A model generated the notes under the pieces. That model saw only the letters and a list, made by a program, of their open reading frames with translations. It had not been told where the DNA came from and searched no databases. From CALOFP01 sp942492635 (GTDB lineage Bacteria; UBP6; UBA1177; CALOFP01): 64,000 bases of DNA. Location of the stretch: the NCBI GenBank assembly GCA_942492635.1, contig CALOFP010000003.1:1447792-1511791 (forward strand), read 5' to 3'. Made by a program: the position numbers and the translations under genes. Each line of letters starts with the position of its first letter. Positions within the stretch are counted from its first letter, which is position 1. Shown piece by piece: positions 41,659 through 51,608 of the stretch.

Positions 41659-42777
41659 TTATTTAAGATTTTCAGGGTTGAGAGGCTTGAGTTCGTCGAG
41701 AACAAAGAGCCCGTCCTTTCTTATGAGTTTACCGTCGAAGTAGATCTCACCTCCACCGAATTCAGGAGTCTGAATCATTACGAGATCCCAGTGAATGGCA
41801 CTCTTGTTTCCGTTATCACATTCGTCATAACATCCGCCCGGGGTGAAGTGTATCGAGCCGGCAATCTTCTCATCAAAAAGAATGTCAACCATCGGTTTTG
41901 TAATGTATGGATTTACACCGATTGCGAATTCGCCGACATAACGGGCACCTTCATCTGTATCGAAAATGTGATTCAGTTTTTCAACGTTGTCACCCTCAAC
42001 CTTGACGATTTTTCCGTTTTCGAAGTGGAGTATGATTTTATCGAACTTGGTTCCGTGGTAAACGGACGGGGTATTGTACTCTATAACACCGTTGACACTG
42101 TCCTTTACCGGAGCCGAGAACACTTCACCGTCAGGAATATTCATCTGGCCTGAGCACTTTATGGCGGAAAGGCCCTTTATGGAAAATTTAAGATCAGTTC
42201 TTCCCGGTCCCTTGAGATGAACCTGGTCCGTCTTCTCCATAAGCTCCTTGAGAGGATTCATTGCACTATCCATCTTCTTGTAGTCAAGAGAACATACGTT
42301 GAAGTAAAAATCCTCAAACGCATATGTACTCATATTGGAAGCCTGTGCGTAGCTCGGGTTCGGGAATGCGAGAATACACCATTTAGTGTTGTTGACCCTC
42401 TCCTCAAAGTGAACGGGGGTTGCATACTTTTCCATGTAGTCGCTCATTTTACCGGACGGTACATCGGAGAGCTCGTAGCTGTTGTTACGGGCATTGATTC
42501 CGATGTAGGCATCCATATTCTTCATTCTCAGAAGATCAACTTCCTTCTGAACCTGAAGCCATGAATCGCTTGAATTCATAAGAAGTTTTCTTGTAATGCC
42601 CATATCGTTGAGCTGTACGAAGGGAACACCTTCAGCGGCGGCAATCTCTTCAACAAGTGCATGAACAAGAGGCTTCGCCGCCTCATCCTTCGCTTCAATA
42701 AGAACTCTGTCACCTTTGCCTATGCGGCATGAGTATTCAACCAGGTTTTTTGCAACCCTTTTAATTCTTGGATCCAT
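41659..42777 (-). CDS. M29-family metallo-aminopeptidase
   Basis: Start at ATG 42777 behind GAGGAGG; ATG 42834 is upstream of that site. The 372-residue protein has the M29 metal-site motifs VGEFAIGVNP (Glu), GSIHFTPGGCYDE (His) and SAIHWDLVMI (His and Asp), and ends with YFDGKLIRKDGLFV as in the family. These cobalt- or zinc-dependent cytoplasmic enzymes remove N-terminal residues from peptides. The central region SGQMNIPDGEVFSAPVKDSVNGVI is a family signature. It is transcribed alone, converging with the RRM gene. Confidence 0.93.
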   Translation of the reverse strand: MDPRIKRVAKNLVEYSCRIGKGDRVLIEAKDEAAKPLVHALVEEIAAAEGVPFVQLNDMGITRKLLMNSSDSWLQVQKEVDLLRMKNMDAYIGINARNNSYELSDVPSGKMSDYMEKYATPVHFEERVNNTKWCILAFPNPSYAQASNMSTYAFEDFYFNVCSLDYKKMDSAMNPLKELMEKTDQVHLKGPGRTDLKFSIKGLSAIKCSGQMNIPDGEVFSAPVKDSVNGVIEYNTPSVYHGTKFDKIILHFENGKIVKVEGDNVEKLNHIFDTDEGARYVGEFAIGVNPYITKPMVDILFDEKIAGSIHFTPGGCYDECDNGNKSAIHWDLVMIQTPEFGGGEIYFDGKLIRKDGLFVLDELKPLNPENLK

Positions 42778-43378
42778 AACGACCTCCTCAATTGTCAAAC
42801 GTGAATTTGTATAAAATATCCTGGACGTTGTCAATTAAAATGGAGGTAGAATCAACTATTTTCGAGAACTCCTCAGTTTTGTCTGTGAAATCTCAAGACT
42901 CCGCAAAACAAACAGAGCTCCGCCTTTCTCCCCTCAAATTCATCTCCACCGGGGAAGTAGAGAGTTCCTTCTTATTTTCAGTACATTAAAAACCATTAAT
43001 GTCGAAAAGACACTGAGTTAAATCATGAGGAGGAGGGGCCGGGCAGGTTAGGGAAAAAAGCGCGGAAATCTGCAATAGATTGTAAAAAGTGAAGTGGTAG
43101 AATTTACCACGAGACTGCTTAGCCCGCTTGCTAACCCCTCGTTTAAAGCAGCTAAATGATGTGTTTATTGTCCAAACCAGCCAAAGTATAACTGTTTAAT
43201 TTATCGTGTCAATATAAAATTTTTAAATGACATTCCCTCCGCTTTCTTCTCAATTATCACATTTTAAAGCATTTTTATCCAACTGTTTCATTCTTTACAG
43301 TAATTGAGTCGTTAAAATCTATTTCCATCAAATTCCTCAAGTATATATTCACTTTTGTATTAATAATATGTAAAAATA
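42778..43378. other. Intergenic region with a possibly structured stretch (43021-43160)
   Basis: About 600 AT-rich bases, with one more GC-rich segment at 43021-43160. Within it GGTTAG (about 43045) can pair with CTAACC (about 43132), and GTGGTA with TACCAC around GAATT (about 43095). I could not match it to a known RNA family, so a small RNA is only a possibility. Confidence 0.3.
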
Positions 43379-43408
43379 TTGACATGCTCATACCAAAAGT
43401 GCTATTAA
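43379..43408 (+). promoter_or_regulatory. Promoter of the zinc-ribbon/TPR gene
   Basis: TTGACA (43379-43384), an 18-base spacer and TATTAA (43403-43408) preceded by TGC, an extended -10. The ribosome-binding site AAAGGAG follows about 20 bases downstream. Confidence 0.65.
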
Positions 43409-43439
43409 ATCTAAAAGAAACTAAATAAAGGAGTTTTTA

Positions 43440-44510
43440 ATGGATGATAATCTCAACAGAGTAATCTGTCCCGGATGCAACTCCAGATACAAGCGACCTG
43501 CAAATATTCCTGAAACAGGAGTTAATGTAAAATGCAAGCACTGCGGCAGAATCTTTCTGGTAAAACCATTAAAATCATCAATGATTGCAGATCCATTTAA
43601 AGATTCACTTGTAAAGCAGGAAGACGGCAAAGTAGTCAAAATAGGCTCGCTGGCTGAGATTCAGCAGAAAATCATAACAGGAGAAATCTCCGGGAGTGAC
43701 ATGTATTCCGGAAACGGGACCGACTGGAAGGAGCTCTCAACAATAGAAATGCTTGATCCCTTCTTCTCCATAGTAAAAAAGGCTTCAATGGTAAAGGAAG
43801 AAACACCTGAACCTTCTCCGCAGATTGAAGAGAACAATGAGGTGATTGCTCCGCCGTCGATTGATGATTCGGCAGAACTTTTTGACCCCAGCAAGGACGG
43901 GATAGAATCCGATAGTGAAGACATGTCGGATCTCTTCGATGAGTACGAAACCAATTCAAGGGGGAAAATCCTCAAGATAATCATAGCTTTTGCCATTCTC
44001 GGAGCTGCTGCTTTTGCAGCATACTCATTTCTATCCAAACCTGTGCAGAAAGCTGAAAGAAAGGTAGTAGAGAAGGTTGCTCCTGAAAAGAAACCGGACA
44101 GAGCACCCTCTCCTGAAGCCAAAGAGAAAAGTTCAGAAATCACGGATACGGATACGGATAAAGCATCTACAGCCGAAAAGAAGATATCAAAAACACCTGT
44201 CAAAAAACAGGCCCCCGCTCCCAAGAAGAAGCTGGAGAAAAAGGTCATCAAACAAAAAGCTCCATCCGCAGCCTCACTTATAAAAAGAGGCTGGAGAAAT
44301 CTCGACAACGAAAATATAGAGGGAGCAATTTCCCAGTTCCAAAAGGCACTTAAGCTCAATCCAAACGCGGCGGAGGCATACTACGGACTCGGAGAGGCAT
44401 ACAACCTGCGAGGCAACAAGGCAAAAGCCAGGGAGTTCTACCAGAAATACATATCCCTGCCGAATGCGAAAAACAGAGGGGAAGTAAAGAGTATTCTTAA
44501 CAATCTGTAG
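43440..44510 (+). CDS. Zinc-ribbon (MJ0042-type), single-span membrane protein with C-terminal TPR
   Basis: Residues 10-35 form an MJ0042-type zinc finger (Cys10, Cys13, Cys32, Cys35; ICPGCNSRY, then VKCKHCGRIF). A GYF-like segment (KIGSLAEIQQKIITGEISGSDMYSGNGTDWKEL) follows, then an acidic linker, a membrane helix (about 178-198), a long Lys/Pro/Glu linker and two TPR units (NIEGAISQFQKALKLNPNAAEAYYGLGEAYNLRGNKAKAREFYQKYI). The layout is common in Myxococcota- and Geobacter-like proteins whose role is unclear; the TPR end would lie outside the cytoplasm. AAAGGAG precedes the ATG. The Cys-rich lipoprotein gene follows after six bases. Confidence 0.8.
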   Translation: MDDNLNRVICPGCNSRYKRPANIPETGVNVKCKHCGRIFLVKPLKSSMIADPFKDSLVKQEDGKVVKIGSLAEIQQKIITGEISGSDMYSGNGTDWKELSTIEMLDPFFSIVKKASMVKEETPEPSPQIEENNEVIAPPSIDDSAELFDPSKDGIESDSEDMSDLFDEYETNSRGKILKIIIAFAILGAAAFAAYSFLSKPVQKAERKVVEKVAPEKKPDRAPSPEAKEKSSEITDTDTDKASTAEKKISKTPVKKQAPAPKKKLEKKVIKQKAPSAASLIKRGWRNLDNENIEGAISQFQKALKLNPNAAEAYYGLGEAYNLRGNKAKAREFYQKYISLPNAKNRGEVKSILNNL

Positions 44511-44516
44511 TTTCCA

Positions 44517-45302
44517 ATGCCTTTTTTCAGTAGAAATTCATTCTTGACAACAATATTCTTGATCATTTCACAGATCCTTCTTCTATCCTGTTCTGATTCA
44601 TCAAAAGAAAAAGAATATTTTGGATGCACAAAAGATATTGACTGTTCGGACATAAGAGAGATCTGTGTCAACTTCATGTGCACAATCCCTGAATGTAAAA
44701 TCTCAAGTGACTGTGAAAAGGGCGTCTGTCTTTCAGGCAGTTGTATGCCAGCCACATGTCAAATAGATGGAGACTGCCCCGCCCTTCTGACCTGTATCAA
44801 CAACTTCTGCAGTTACAGCCGTTTTTCATGCAGAGTCTACAGCTGCCCGGCCCCCGAAGTGTGCAGCTCGGATCTTCGATGCTACAACCCCGAAACGGAG
44901 GATATTCCATGCAACGATCACTCAGTATGCCCGTTTGGGGTCTGCATTGAAGGCGGCTGCAAATCATTGACCTGCGAAACCATGTTCGACTGTCCGTTCG
45001 ACAGCTTCTGCGAAAACTGGAAGTGCAGCTCAATAGAGTGTCTTTATGTTTGCGACAGTGATAAAGCGTGCGTCAACTACAAATGCGTTTCAAATCCGGA
45101 GTGCCTGAAGTCACAGGAGTGTCCGGAAACAAACGTCTGTTACGGCGGCAAGTGCGAAATCGGCTGTTCTAAAAGTGATGAGTGTCCCCACCCATCCGTC
45201 TGCATCGAATCGCTCTGCAGAATGAAAGAGTGTGAAGACGATGGAGAGTGCGGAGACGGCGTATGTAAGGGACAGCTTTGCGGCAGGAAGCTGGGGATTT
45301 AG
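44517..45302 (+). CDS. Cys-rich lipoprotein with repeated Dickkopf-like modules
   Basis: The N-terminus (MPFFSRNSFLTTIFLIISQILLLSC) is a lipobox signal. The mature protein consists of about seven short modules of the pattern C-x-x-D-x-D-C-x(6-8)-C-x(4-5)-C (for example CTKDIDCSDIREICVNFMC and CKISSDCEKGVCLSGSC), all held by disulphides. Such repeats occur in surface lipoproteins of deltaproteobacteria. No enzyme motif is present; a binding role is likely. The start lacks a good ribosome-binding site and is probably coupled to the TPR gene six bases upstream. The stop codon adjoins a GC-rich repeat. Confidence 0.75.
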   Translation: MPFFSRNSFLTTIFLIISQILLLSCSDSSKEKEYFGCTKDIDCSDIREICVNFMCTIPECKISSDCEKGVCLSGSCMPATCQIDGDCPALLTCINNFCSYSRFSCRVYSCPAPEVCSSDLRCYNPETEDIPCNDHSVCPFGVCIEGGCKSLTCETMFDCPFDSFCENWKCSSIECLYVCDSDKACVNYKCVSNPECLKSQECPETNVCYGGKCEIGCSKSDECPHPSVCIESLCRMKECEDDGECGDGVCKGQLCGRKLGI

Positions 45303-45512
45303 AACGCTGCGCTTGTGAACGGCACGCTTCGCGAGCCTTGGGAGCGCTTCGCTTGTGAACGGCACGCTTCGCGGCCTTGGGAGCGCTTCGCTTGTGAACG
45401 GCACGCTTCGCGAGCCTTGAGAGCGCCACGCGTTGCGTCGCTTTAGCGGGAGAAGCCTCTTTTCCCAAGCCGAAGGCGTTCACAAGCGGAGCGTTCACAA
45501 GCCGCAGGCGTT
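45301..45512. repeat. GC-rich hairpin-forming intergenic repeat, copy 2
   Basis: Three direct units of about 40 bases (core CTTCGCTTGTGAACGGCACG, then CTTCGCGAGCCTTGGGAGCG with small changes) are followed by GCTTTAGCGGGAGAAGCCTC and then reverse-complement blocks (GAAGGCGTTCACAAGCGGAG, GTTCACAAGCCGCAGGCGTTC). The arms would make a long hairpin filling the gap between two convergent gene ends. It shares blocks with 36855-37036 and 53124-53217. Confidence 0.85.
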
Positions 45513-48500
45513 CTATCTCCCAACAAAGATCGTCATCGCTTTGCTGTGTGCCCTGAATTCCGGTGCGTATGATGAGTAGACGGTTGCGATTCCGGAGGAG
45601 AACTCCCCGGCCGATCCGGCGATTGTTGTATATTCGAATCTGTATACTCCTTTTTCAACTCTTTCGAAAAAGAAGTTCATCGATTCGTCCTTAACGGCTT
45701 TGTAGAATCCGGTTCCGTCCCTGAAACGGTAGCCTGAAAGCTTATCAACGGATTCGAATCCGGGAACAGCCATATCTTCAAGATGGACATAATCCATTGT
45801 TTCGGAAACTTTCAGGATAAGTTGAACGGTAATTCGCTCCCCCATCTTCACATTTCCAGATTTTTCCAAAGGTTCCAGAACTATTTTTCCACCCCTCTCT
45901 TTTTCAAGAAAAAGTCTCTTTTCCAGCTTCACCGGCACTCCGGCAGCCTCAACATCATCCAGATCCCTCTCATACTGCCAGTAGAGAGAGCCCCAAGTTG
46001 TTGTCGGCGCCTTTGTTTCGATCATCATGGAACTCATATTCCTTGAAACCGACTCCTTCTGCCACACTTTTTTCACATATCCGGTTCCTCTTTCCGATTC
46101 CGGAATTTCGACCTTCTTTCCGGAAAAGGATATCTGCGGATTTTCAACCGGTTTTTTCCACTCGCTTCCCGAAATGAGAAGAGCGTAACATGCGTCCGCC
46201 GTCGCCCTCGAACTTCTCCAGTGGGTAAGATGTTTTCTTCTCAAAAGCCAGGTCCTGAGTCCGTCGACTCTTATCCTGTCACCCGAAATTTCACTGAACG
46301 CCTCGATGACACGAACCTGAGTTTCAACAGGTGCCTGATACCAGCGGAATCCTCCCTTGTTGGAACGGAAAAAGAGACCGCTCTCATCATCCCCGGACAT
46401 TGTCTCATTAAGCGAAACAAGAAGCTCTGAAGCGCTCTTTCTCTCACCCAATCGGTGAAGCGCCAACGCCGCCATCGCCTTTCGATAAGTTGGAAGTTCA
46501 AATCCTTCCTTTTTTACCATCTCAATCAGTTTGTCCGAAACGGTTTTCACCTCATCACGCAGAGGGTTATTCCGGCTGTAAAAACTTCTTGTGTAGAGGT
46601 AGTGAAGATCTATGGCATAAAGCTCCTTCTTCTTCATTTTCTTAAATCTGCGGACCATTCTGCGATCGATAAATTCCAATGCCCGCTTTTCAAGATCTGT
46701 CAGCTCACCATTAATGACCCCCATTTTTCGCAATTTTCCGAACCCTCCGAGAATCTCCTGGGTAATGAAGATGTTGGATCTCATGCCTTCGAACCACGGA
46801 AAACCGCCGTCTCCTTTCTGCATCTTCCGGAGTTCAGCCATTGCACGATCTTTTTCTCGATCCGTAAGGTTTCTATCGAAGTATCGAGAAATTCTTTTCA
46901 TCTGCTCCGTTTCCGAACGGGCCTCGAAAATCCACGGCGTTTGAGCGAGAGATACTCCTTTCAACTCCATATTGGTTTCAAGTTTCGATTTAAGTGTTCC
47001 CTTTCTTCGCCAGTCGGCCATGACTGCTTCAATTCCCGGAGTTTTATCGACAATGTGTGAGGCAGTGCTGTTTGAGTAGAGACGGTTGAAGACAGAAATG
47101 GAAGATCTGAAACGTCCGCCCATCAAGGAAGGAAGAGCTTTAACCGCATACCAAACAGGATTGGATGCGTATTCAAATGCAAAAAATCTAGAATCCACTT
47201 TTGAAAAAAGTTCTTTCATTTTTTCAAATCGCACATGTTTCCTGCCTTTCGGTTTCAGCGTAAACGGCTGGGATCGTGTCAGAACCACACTTCTTTCCAT
47301 TATCGGAACAAGTGACTGTTCACCATCACTGTGCATCTCCGTCTCGGCCCACACCTTCCATTCAAGAAGATCAATATTTCCCGGAACTTCAATTCGCCAA
47401 CCGACAAGTGATGAATCTGCTCCAGCTACCCCGAAATCGACAGCCTTTTCAGCACCATTAACCGGCACATCCTTTCCCGTAAACGGATCTTTAAATTTGA
47501 GAAACGCCTTTCCGGAAATCTTATTTTCCAACACATTTGAAATTCGTGCCGAAATTTCAATCACATCACCTTTCCGGAGAAATCTAGGCATATTGGGAAA
47601 AACCATAAGTTCCTTTCTGGTAACGGCCTCTTCCGTGATCATTGTGTGCTTCAAATCCTCTGTATGACCAAGCATTTCGAATTTCCATCTTGTGAGCGAA
47701 TGGGGAACTTCAAAATCGATAGTAAGATTTCCCTCCCGGTCGCTTTCGAGATGAGGATAGAAAAATGCTGTTTCCTGCAGTTCTGTCCTGATTTTAACAG
47801 GTTCCTTCTCCTCCTTCTTTTCCACAGGAGCGGCACCTCCTTCATCCGACACAGACTTCAGCTGTTCCATCTCTGCTACTGGAGCGGCTTTGGAGAATCT
47901 CACAGATTTTGCAATACCTCGTGGAAAAACTGGCACGCCGTAATGTGAAAACCCGAACAAATTCAACCTGTCGTAATCCTTAGGAGAATATCGGGATATC
48001 ATATTCCAGTTTCTCGATATCTGAATTTCAGAAGTCAGACCCGTCCCATGATCGTAGCGACGTCTCGGCATCAGTGTTCTGTCGAAATGGGTCGAAAAGC
48101 TCCAATCGTGTGGATAGATGGCATCTAAAGAGGCATCGTACATTGCGGCGACCGTCTCAGACCTCACACCGTTTCCTTTGTTATCCGTCAATTGAATTTT
48201 CCACTGCTCTCTTTCTCCTGGAACAAGTCTGTTTCGGAAAGAGATGAGTTTATATTGCAGCTGCCTGTTTGAAAAAGGAACCGCAATTCTGCCTGAAAAA
48301 TCGAATTTTCTTCCAAGTTTCAGAAGTGAGATCGAATAGGCAACGGAACCGCGATCGGCAACCGTCGTCGGAATTTCCACAATGCGTCTTTCGCTATTCA
48401 GACGGATCACTTTGAGAATCTTTTTGCCCATCGGTTTCCATATCTCAAGAACAGCATCGGCTGAACCTGCTGCTGCCAGAGATATTTTTGCATTCTGACC

Positions 48501-51422
48501 CGCTTCAACTTCCGGTGTCATCAAGATATGTGATATCGGCTCACGTCCTGCATATTTTTCCGAAACCGACCGATGCATCCTGAAAACCGATTCCCGCTTA
48601 ACCTCCCTGCCACGTGAATCTTTCGCACTCAGGGTCAAAAGATAGAATCCCTCCAGCCATTTCTGCGATGGAACTTCTATCTTTTTTTCAGCTGCCGCAA
48701 CTTCAAAAACCGGCTTTCCCCTCTCCCAGGATCTCGGATCGTCCTCATCCCGATAAACGTCGTTGGGAAACAGTTTTACATACTCATTTTCAGAAATTAC
48801 AAAGCGATCCGTTTTCCCCCAGAGCCGCGGTCTCAGAATTCTATCCGGAGCCTGCAGTTTACTGATCGAAACGGATACGGGAACCTCAACATCTTCGCCG
48901 GCGGTGTTTATTGCCTTCGGGGCGATGGAAATTCCATCCTTTCCGTCAACACTCTCTCCCAAATCATGTGAAAGATAAAAGGAATTTTTCCCGACAGTTA
49001 AACGTCTCTCGGCTGAAACGGTTTCACCGCTTTGATCGGTAACATCAGCCTCAATTGTGAAAGTGAAGAATGGAGAAAGAGACTCCTTCAAACTCCTATC
49101 CGGATCGGCGGAAAAAGAGATGGAAAAACGGCCCTGTTTATCTGTTTTCGATATGCCGGAACTTAAAATTACTTCGCGTGACGGAACAGGAAAAAAGTAA
49201 TAACGGGGATATGGAAAAAACAGTCTGCGCTTAATTCTGTATCTTACAGCCGCATCCGGAATCGGAACATCGGCATAACTTTTTGCAGTCCCCTCCACTT
49301 TCACACGATCTCCCAGGGAAAGTTCACCGGAAACCGGCTCCAGAACAGTTTCGAATCGCGGGCGTTTGTACTCCTCCACACGAATTCGTAAATTTCCGTT
49401 CTCGTTTTCCAGAGAGTAAAGTCCGGCCAGTCGATTTTCCGGAATGGAAAAACTGCCGCTTATCGAACCGAATTTATTGCTCTTCAAGTTGAGACTGCCG
49501 ACCTCCTTCCTGTTGGCGTCGTAGAGTCTCACTTTTGAAAGAGCACCCTTCTTTATCCGGCCAACACCCTTCCTATCGAAATGCATAAGGATGGCCTTGA
49601 AATGAACACTCTGTCCCGGACGGTAGATCGATCTATCGGTAAAAAATGTCGTTCTATCGAACTCTCTGACCCTGCTTTTATAAAACGATGGCTGGAAAAA
49701 TGAGCGGAAAACATCGTCCCCACGCTGCAATTCAACAGCGTAGTAGCGAAAACGCCCCTTTTTCGGATTCTGAAAAAAGAAGAATCCATCGGAATCCGAC
49801 ACTCCCTTTTTTATCACAGCCATGGAATCGTCCTTTTTTCCCGCCAGGATTCTGACTTCTGTTCCTTTCAGCAACTTCCCATCGAAACGGTCGTAAATTC
49901 TGAAGTTCACACCTTTTTTCGGTTCGACACTGTATGTCACGCCGAGTGAGGAGACAGTGTGGAACATCCAGCTCACTCTGCCGCCTTCAAAATTAAAATC
50001 ATTATTTGAGGAGGCGATGACGACATAGTAACCGGCAGACAGAGAACTCATTGGAAATTCTGCAGAGTGGCTTCTCATATCACCGTCATCGGGAAGATCG
50101 AAATCCTTCGAATAGAGAGATTGAAACGCCAGAAGTCTCTTCAATGTTTCGGCTCTTTTTCCGTAACCTCTATGCAGCTTCGCAAAATCATCCCTGCCTA
50201 TTTTCACAACTCTGGTCCGGATCTTTTTGAGATTGCGGAACTGCACCCTGAGACGAAAAGGCTTGCCCGGCTCCGAAACCGATTCCTTTGAAAGAGAGAG
50301 GGATGATGCCCCGAGTTCGTCCGCAAGAGCCTTCGCGCCATCCGCACCCTCTGTTCCCGGATAATCCCTTATGATTTTAAGGAGGAACATGCGGGCATTC
50401 TTAAGTGCCCATTTATCCTTCGATTCGTCCACTCTTGCGCTGTTTATCTTGGCCCTTGCCATCTCAAGGGCGACAAGGGAGACATCCTTTTCATCCTTGA
50501 ATTTTACAAAAAGATCATTGAGGGCTTTCTCATAGAGAGAATCAGCCTGCTCCATAACACCTTTGTACTTAAGATATGAAAAACATCGAAGTTCGAGATG
50601 AATGAAAGAAGTTCCTCCCTTTTTGCCATTTATTTCATGGAGTTTGAGAAATAACTTAAGAGCCCTGCCGCGAATTCCGTCACCGACTTTTTCGACGGCA
50701 TTCCTGAAATCGGAACCTCGGGAGAAAAGATCGGCATCCGCAAGAACTTCTCCGGGAGTCAAAGTCTCAACCTCATCGTTTTCAAGGAAATCCATGAACC
50801 TGTGAGCAAGAAGATCAAAAAGTGTCGGCCTTGCTCCGGATCTTCCGCCTTTCTTGACAAGTGATTCTACCGACTGAAGATTTACGGCAAGAAGTTTATT
50901 CTCTTCTTCCAGTGAACTCCCATAGTAGTGAAGAGCTCTTTTAAGTATTTTCTCTCTGCTCCAGGTTTCAAGTTCACCACCTTCATCCGCCACCTCCTTT
51001 CTTTTGTAGAGCCGGTAACGATTCATCATCATATAGCTGAGATATGACTCACCTATTACAGATCGGAGAACGGCATTCCCCGGAAAAGGGGCAACCTTCT
51101 CGCGCTCTTCAAGGAAAGCAATCAGCTCCGGAAAATCCTTCTGCCCGGATTCGCGCATAAAGCGAACCATGTGGAGAAGGGATTTGACAACCTGCACCGG
51201 ATTTTTCTCAAACTCGGCCTTCCTAAGAATCTTTTCCACTTCCACAAGAGCACTTTTGGGACGCCCCTTCCGAGCCATCCGATCAACGCTCTCCCATTCG
51301 GGATCGTAGGTTTTATCATCCGATTTTGTACTGCGCCCCATTCCGCCGCATGAGTTCCAGCAGAGAAAAAACAGGGCGATAAACGCAAAAAAGACCGTGC
51401 ATATTGAAAACCGTTGCTTCAT
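45513..51422 (-). CDS. Alpha-2-macroglobulin-family lipoprotein-like protein without thioester
   Basis: ATG 51422 follows GGAGGTG; the ATG at 51482 does not. The signal MKQRFSICTVFFAFIALFFLCWNSC may be lipidated, though the lipobox (WNSC) is weak. About 1969 residues hold an N-terminal helical region, the A2M_N signature TFFTDRSIYRPGQSVHFKAI (near residue 590), the A2M signature YPHLESDREGNLTIDFEVPHSLTRWKFEMLGHTEDL (near 1220) and a C-terminal helical barrel (near 1430-1750). At the place of the CxEQ thioester the sequence reads ALPSLMGGRFRSSISVFNRLYSN, so covalent trapping of proteases is lost, as in YfaS-type proteins. It likely guards the periplasm or pairs with cell-wall enzymes; no PBP1C gene is adjacent. 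Confidence 0.92.
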   Translation of the reverse strand: MKQRFSICTVFFAFIALFFLCWNSCGGMGRSTKSDDKTYDPEWESVDRMARKGRPKSALVEVEKILRKAEFEKNPVQVVKSLLHMVRFMRESGQKDFPELIAFLEEREKVAPFPGNAVLRSVIGESYLSYMMMNRYRLYKRKEVADEGGELETWSREKILKRALHYYGSSLEEENKLLAVNLQSVESLVKKGGRSGARPTLFDLLAHRFMDFLENDEVETLTPGEVLADADLFSRGSDFRNAVEKVGDGIRGRALKLFLKLHEINGKKGGTSFIHLELRCFSYLKYKGVMEQADSLYEKALNDLFVKFKDEKDVSLVALEMARAKINSARVDESKDKWALKNARMFLLKIIRDYPGTEGADGAKALADELGASSLSLSKESVSEPGKPFRLRVQFRNLKKIRTRVVKIGRDDFAKLHRGYGKRAETLKRLLAFQSLYSKDFDLPDDGDMRSHSAEFPMSSLSAGYYVVIASSNNDFNFEGGRVSWMFHTVSSLGVTYSVEPKKGVNFRIYDRFDGKLLKGTEVRILAGKKDDSMAVIKKGVSDSDGFFFFQNPKKGRFRYYAVELQRGDDVFRSFFQPSFYKSRVREFDRTTFFTDRSIYRPGQSVHFKAILMHFDRKGVGRIKKGALSKVRLYDANRKEVGSLNLKSNKFGSISGSFSIPENRLAGLYSLENENGNLRIRVEEYKRPRFETVLEPVSGELSLGDRVKVEGTAKSYADVPIPDAAVRYRIKRRLFFPYPRYYFFPVPSREVILSSGISKTDKQGRFSISFSADPDRSLKESLSPFFTFTIEADVTDQSGETVSAERRLTVGKNSFYLSHDLGESVDGKDGISIAPKAINTAGEDVEVPVSVSISKLQAPDRILRPRLWGKTDRFVISENEYVKLFPNDVYRDEDDPRSWERGKPVFEVAAAEKKIEVPSQKWLEGFYLLTLSAKDSRGREVKRESVFRMHRSVSEKYAGREPISHILMTPEVEAGQNAKISLAAAGSADAVLEIWKPMGKKILKVIRLNSERRIVEIPTTVADRGSVAYSISLLKLGRKFDFSGRIAVPFSNRQLQYKLISFRNRLVPGEREQWKIQLTDNKGNGVRSETVAAMYDASLDAIYPHDWSFSTHFDRTLMPRRRYDHGTGLTSEIQISRNWNMISRYSPKDYDRLNLFGFSHYGVPVFPRGIAKSVRFSKAAPVAEMEQLKSVSDEGGAAPVEKKEEKEPVKIRTELQETAFFYPHLESDREGNLTIDFEVPHSLTRWKFEMLGHTEDLKHTMITEEAVTRKELMVFPNMPRFLRKGDVIEISARISNVLENKISGKAFLKFKDPFTGKDVPVNGAEKAVDFGVAGADSSLVGWRIEVPGNIDLLEWKVWAETEMHSDGEQSLVPIMERSVVLTRSQPFTLKPKGRKHVRFEKMKELFSKVDSRFFAFEYASNPVWYAVKALPSLMGGRFRSSISVFNRLYSNSTASHIVDKTPGIEAVMADWRRKGTLKSKLETNMELKGVSLAQTPWIFEARSETEQMKRISRYFDRNLTDREKDRAMAELRKMQKGDGGFPWFEGMRSNIFITQEILGGFGKLRKMGVINGELTDLEKRALEFIDRRMVRRFKKMKKKELYAIDLHYLYTRSFYSRNNPLRDEVKTVSDKLIEMVKKEGFELPTYRKAMAALALHRLGERKSASELLVSLNETMSGDDESGLFFRSNKGGFRWYQAPVETQVRVIEAFSEISGDRIRVDGLRTWLLRRKHLTHWRSSRATADACYALLISGSEWKKPVENPQISFSGKKVEIPESERGTGYVKKVWQKESVSRNMSSMMIETKAPTTTWGSLYWQYERDLDDVEAAGVPVKLEKRLFLEKERGGKIVLEPLEKSGNVKMGERITVQLILKVSETMDYVHLEDMAVPGFESVDKLSGYRFRDGTGFYKAVKDESMNFFFERVEKGVYRFEYTTIAGSAGEFSSGIATVYSSYAPEFRAHSKAMTIFVGR

Positions 51423-51608
51423 CCCACACCTCCATTCATTTCTGTTCACGGAATAGAATATCAAAAAGAATCGAATGGACAAGAAACTTTATATTTACTG
51501 GCAATTATTTTAATTTAGAATTAAAATGTGGTGAAAATTCAATCATAGAAATTTTTGAATAAATCGTACCTAAAAGACGGTTTTATCAAAAAACTTGAGG
51601 AGAAGAGA

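Noticed and set aside
45301..45512. Possible CRISPR array (three direct units of about 40 bases)
   Set aside because: The units abut without unique spacers, and the right side is inverted; no cas gene is near.
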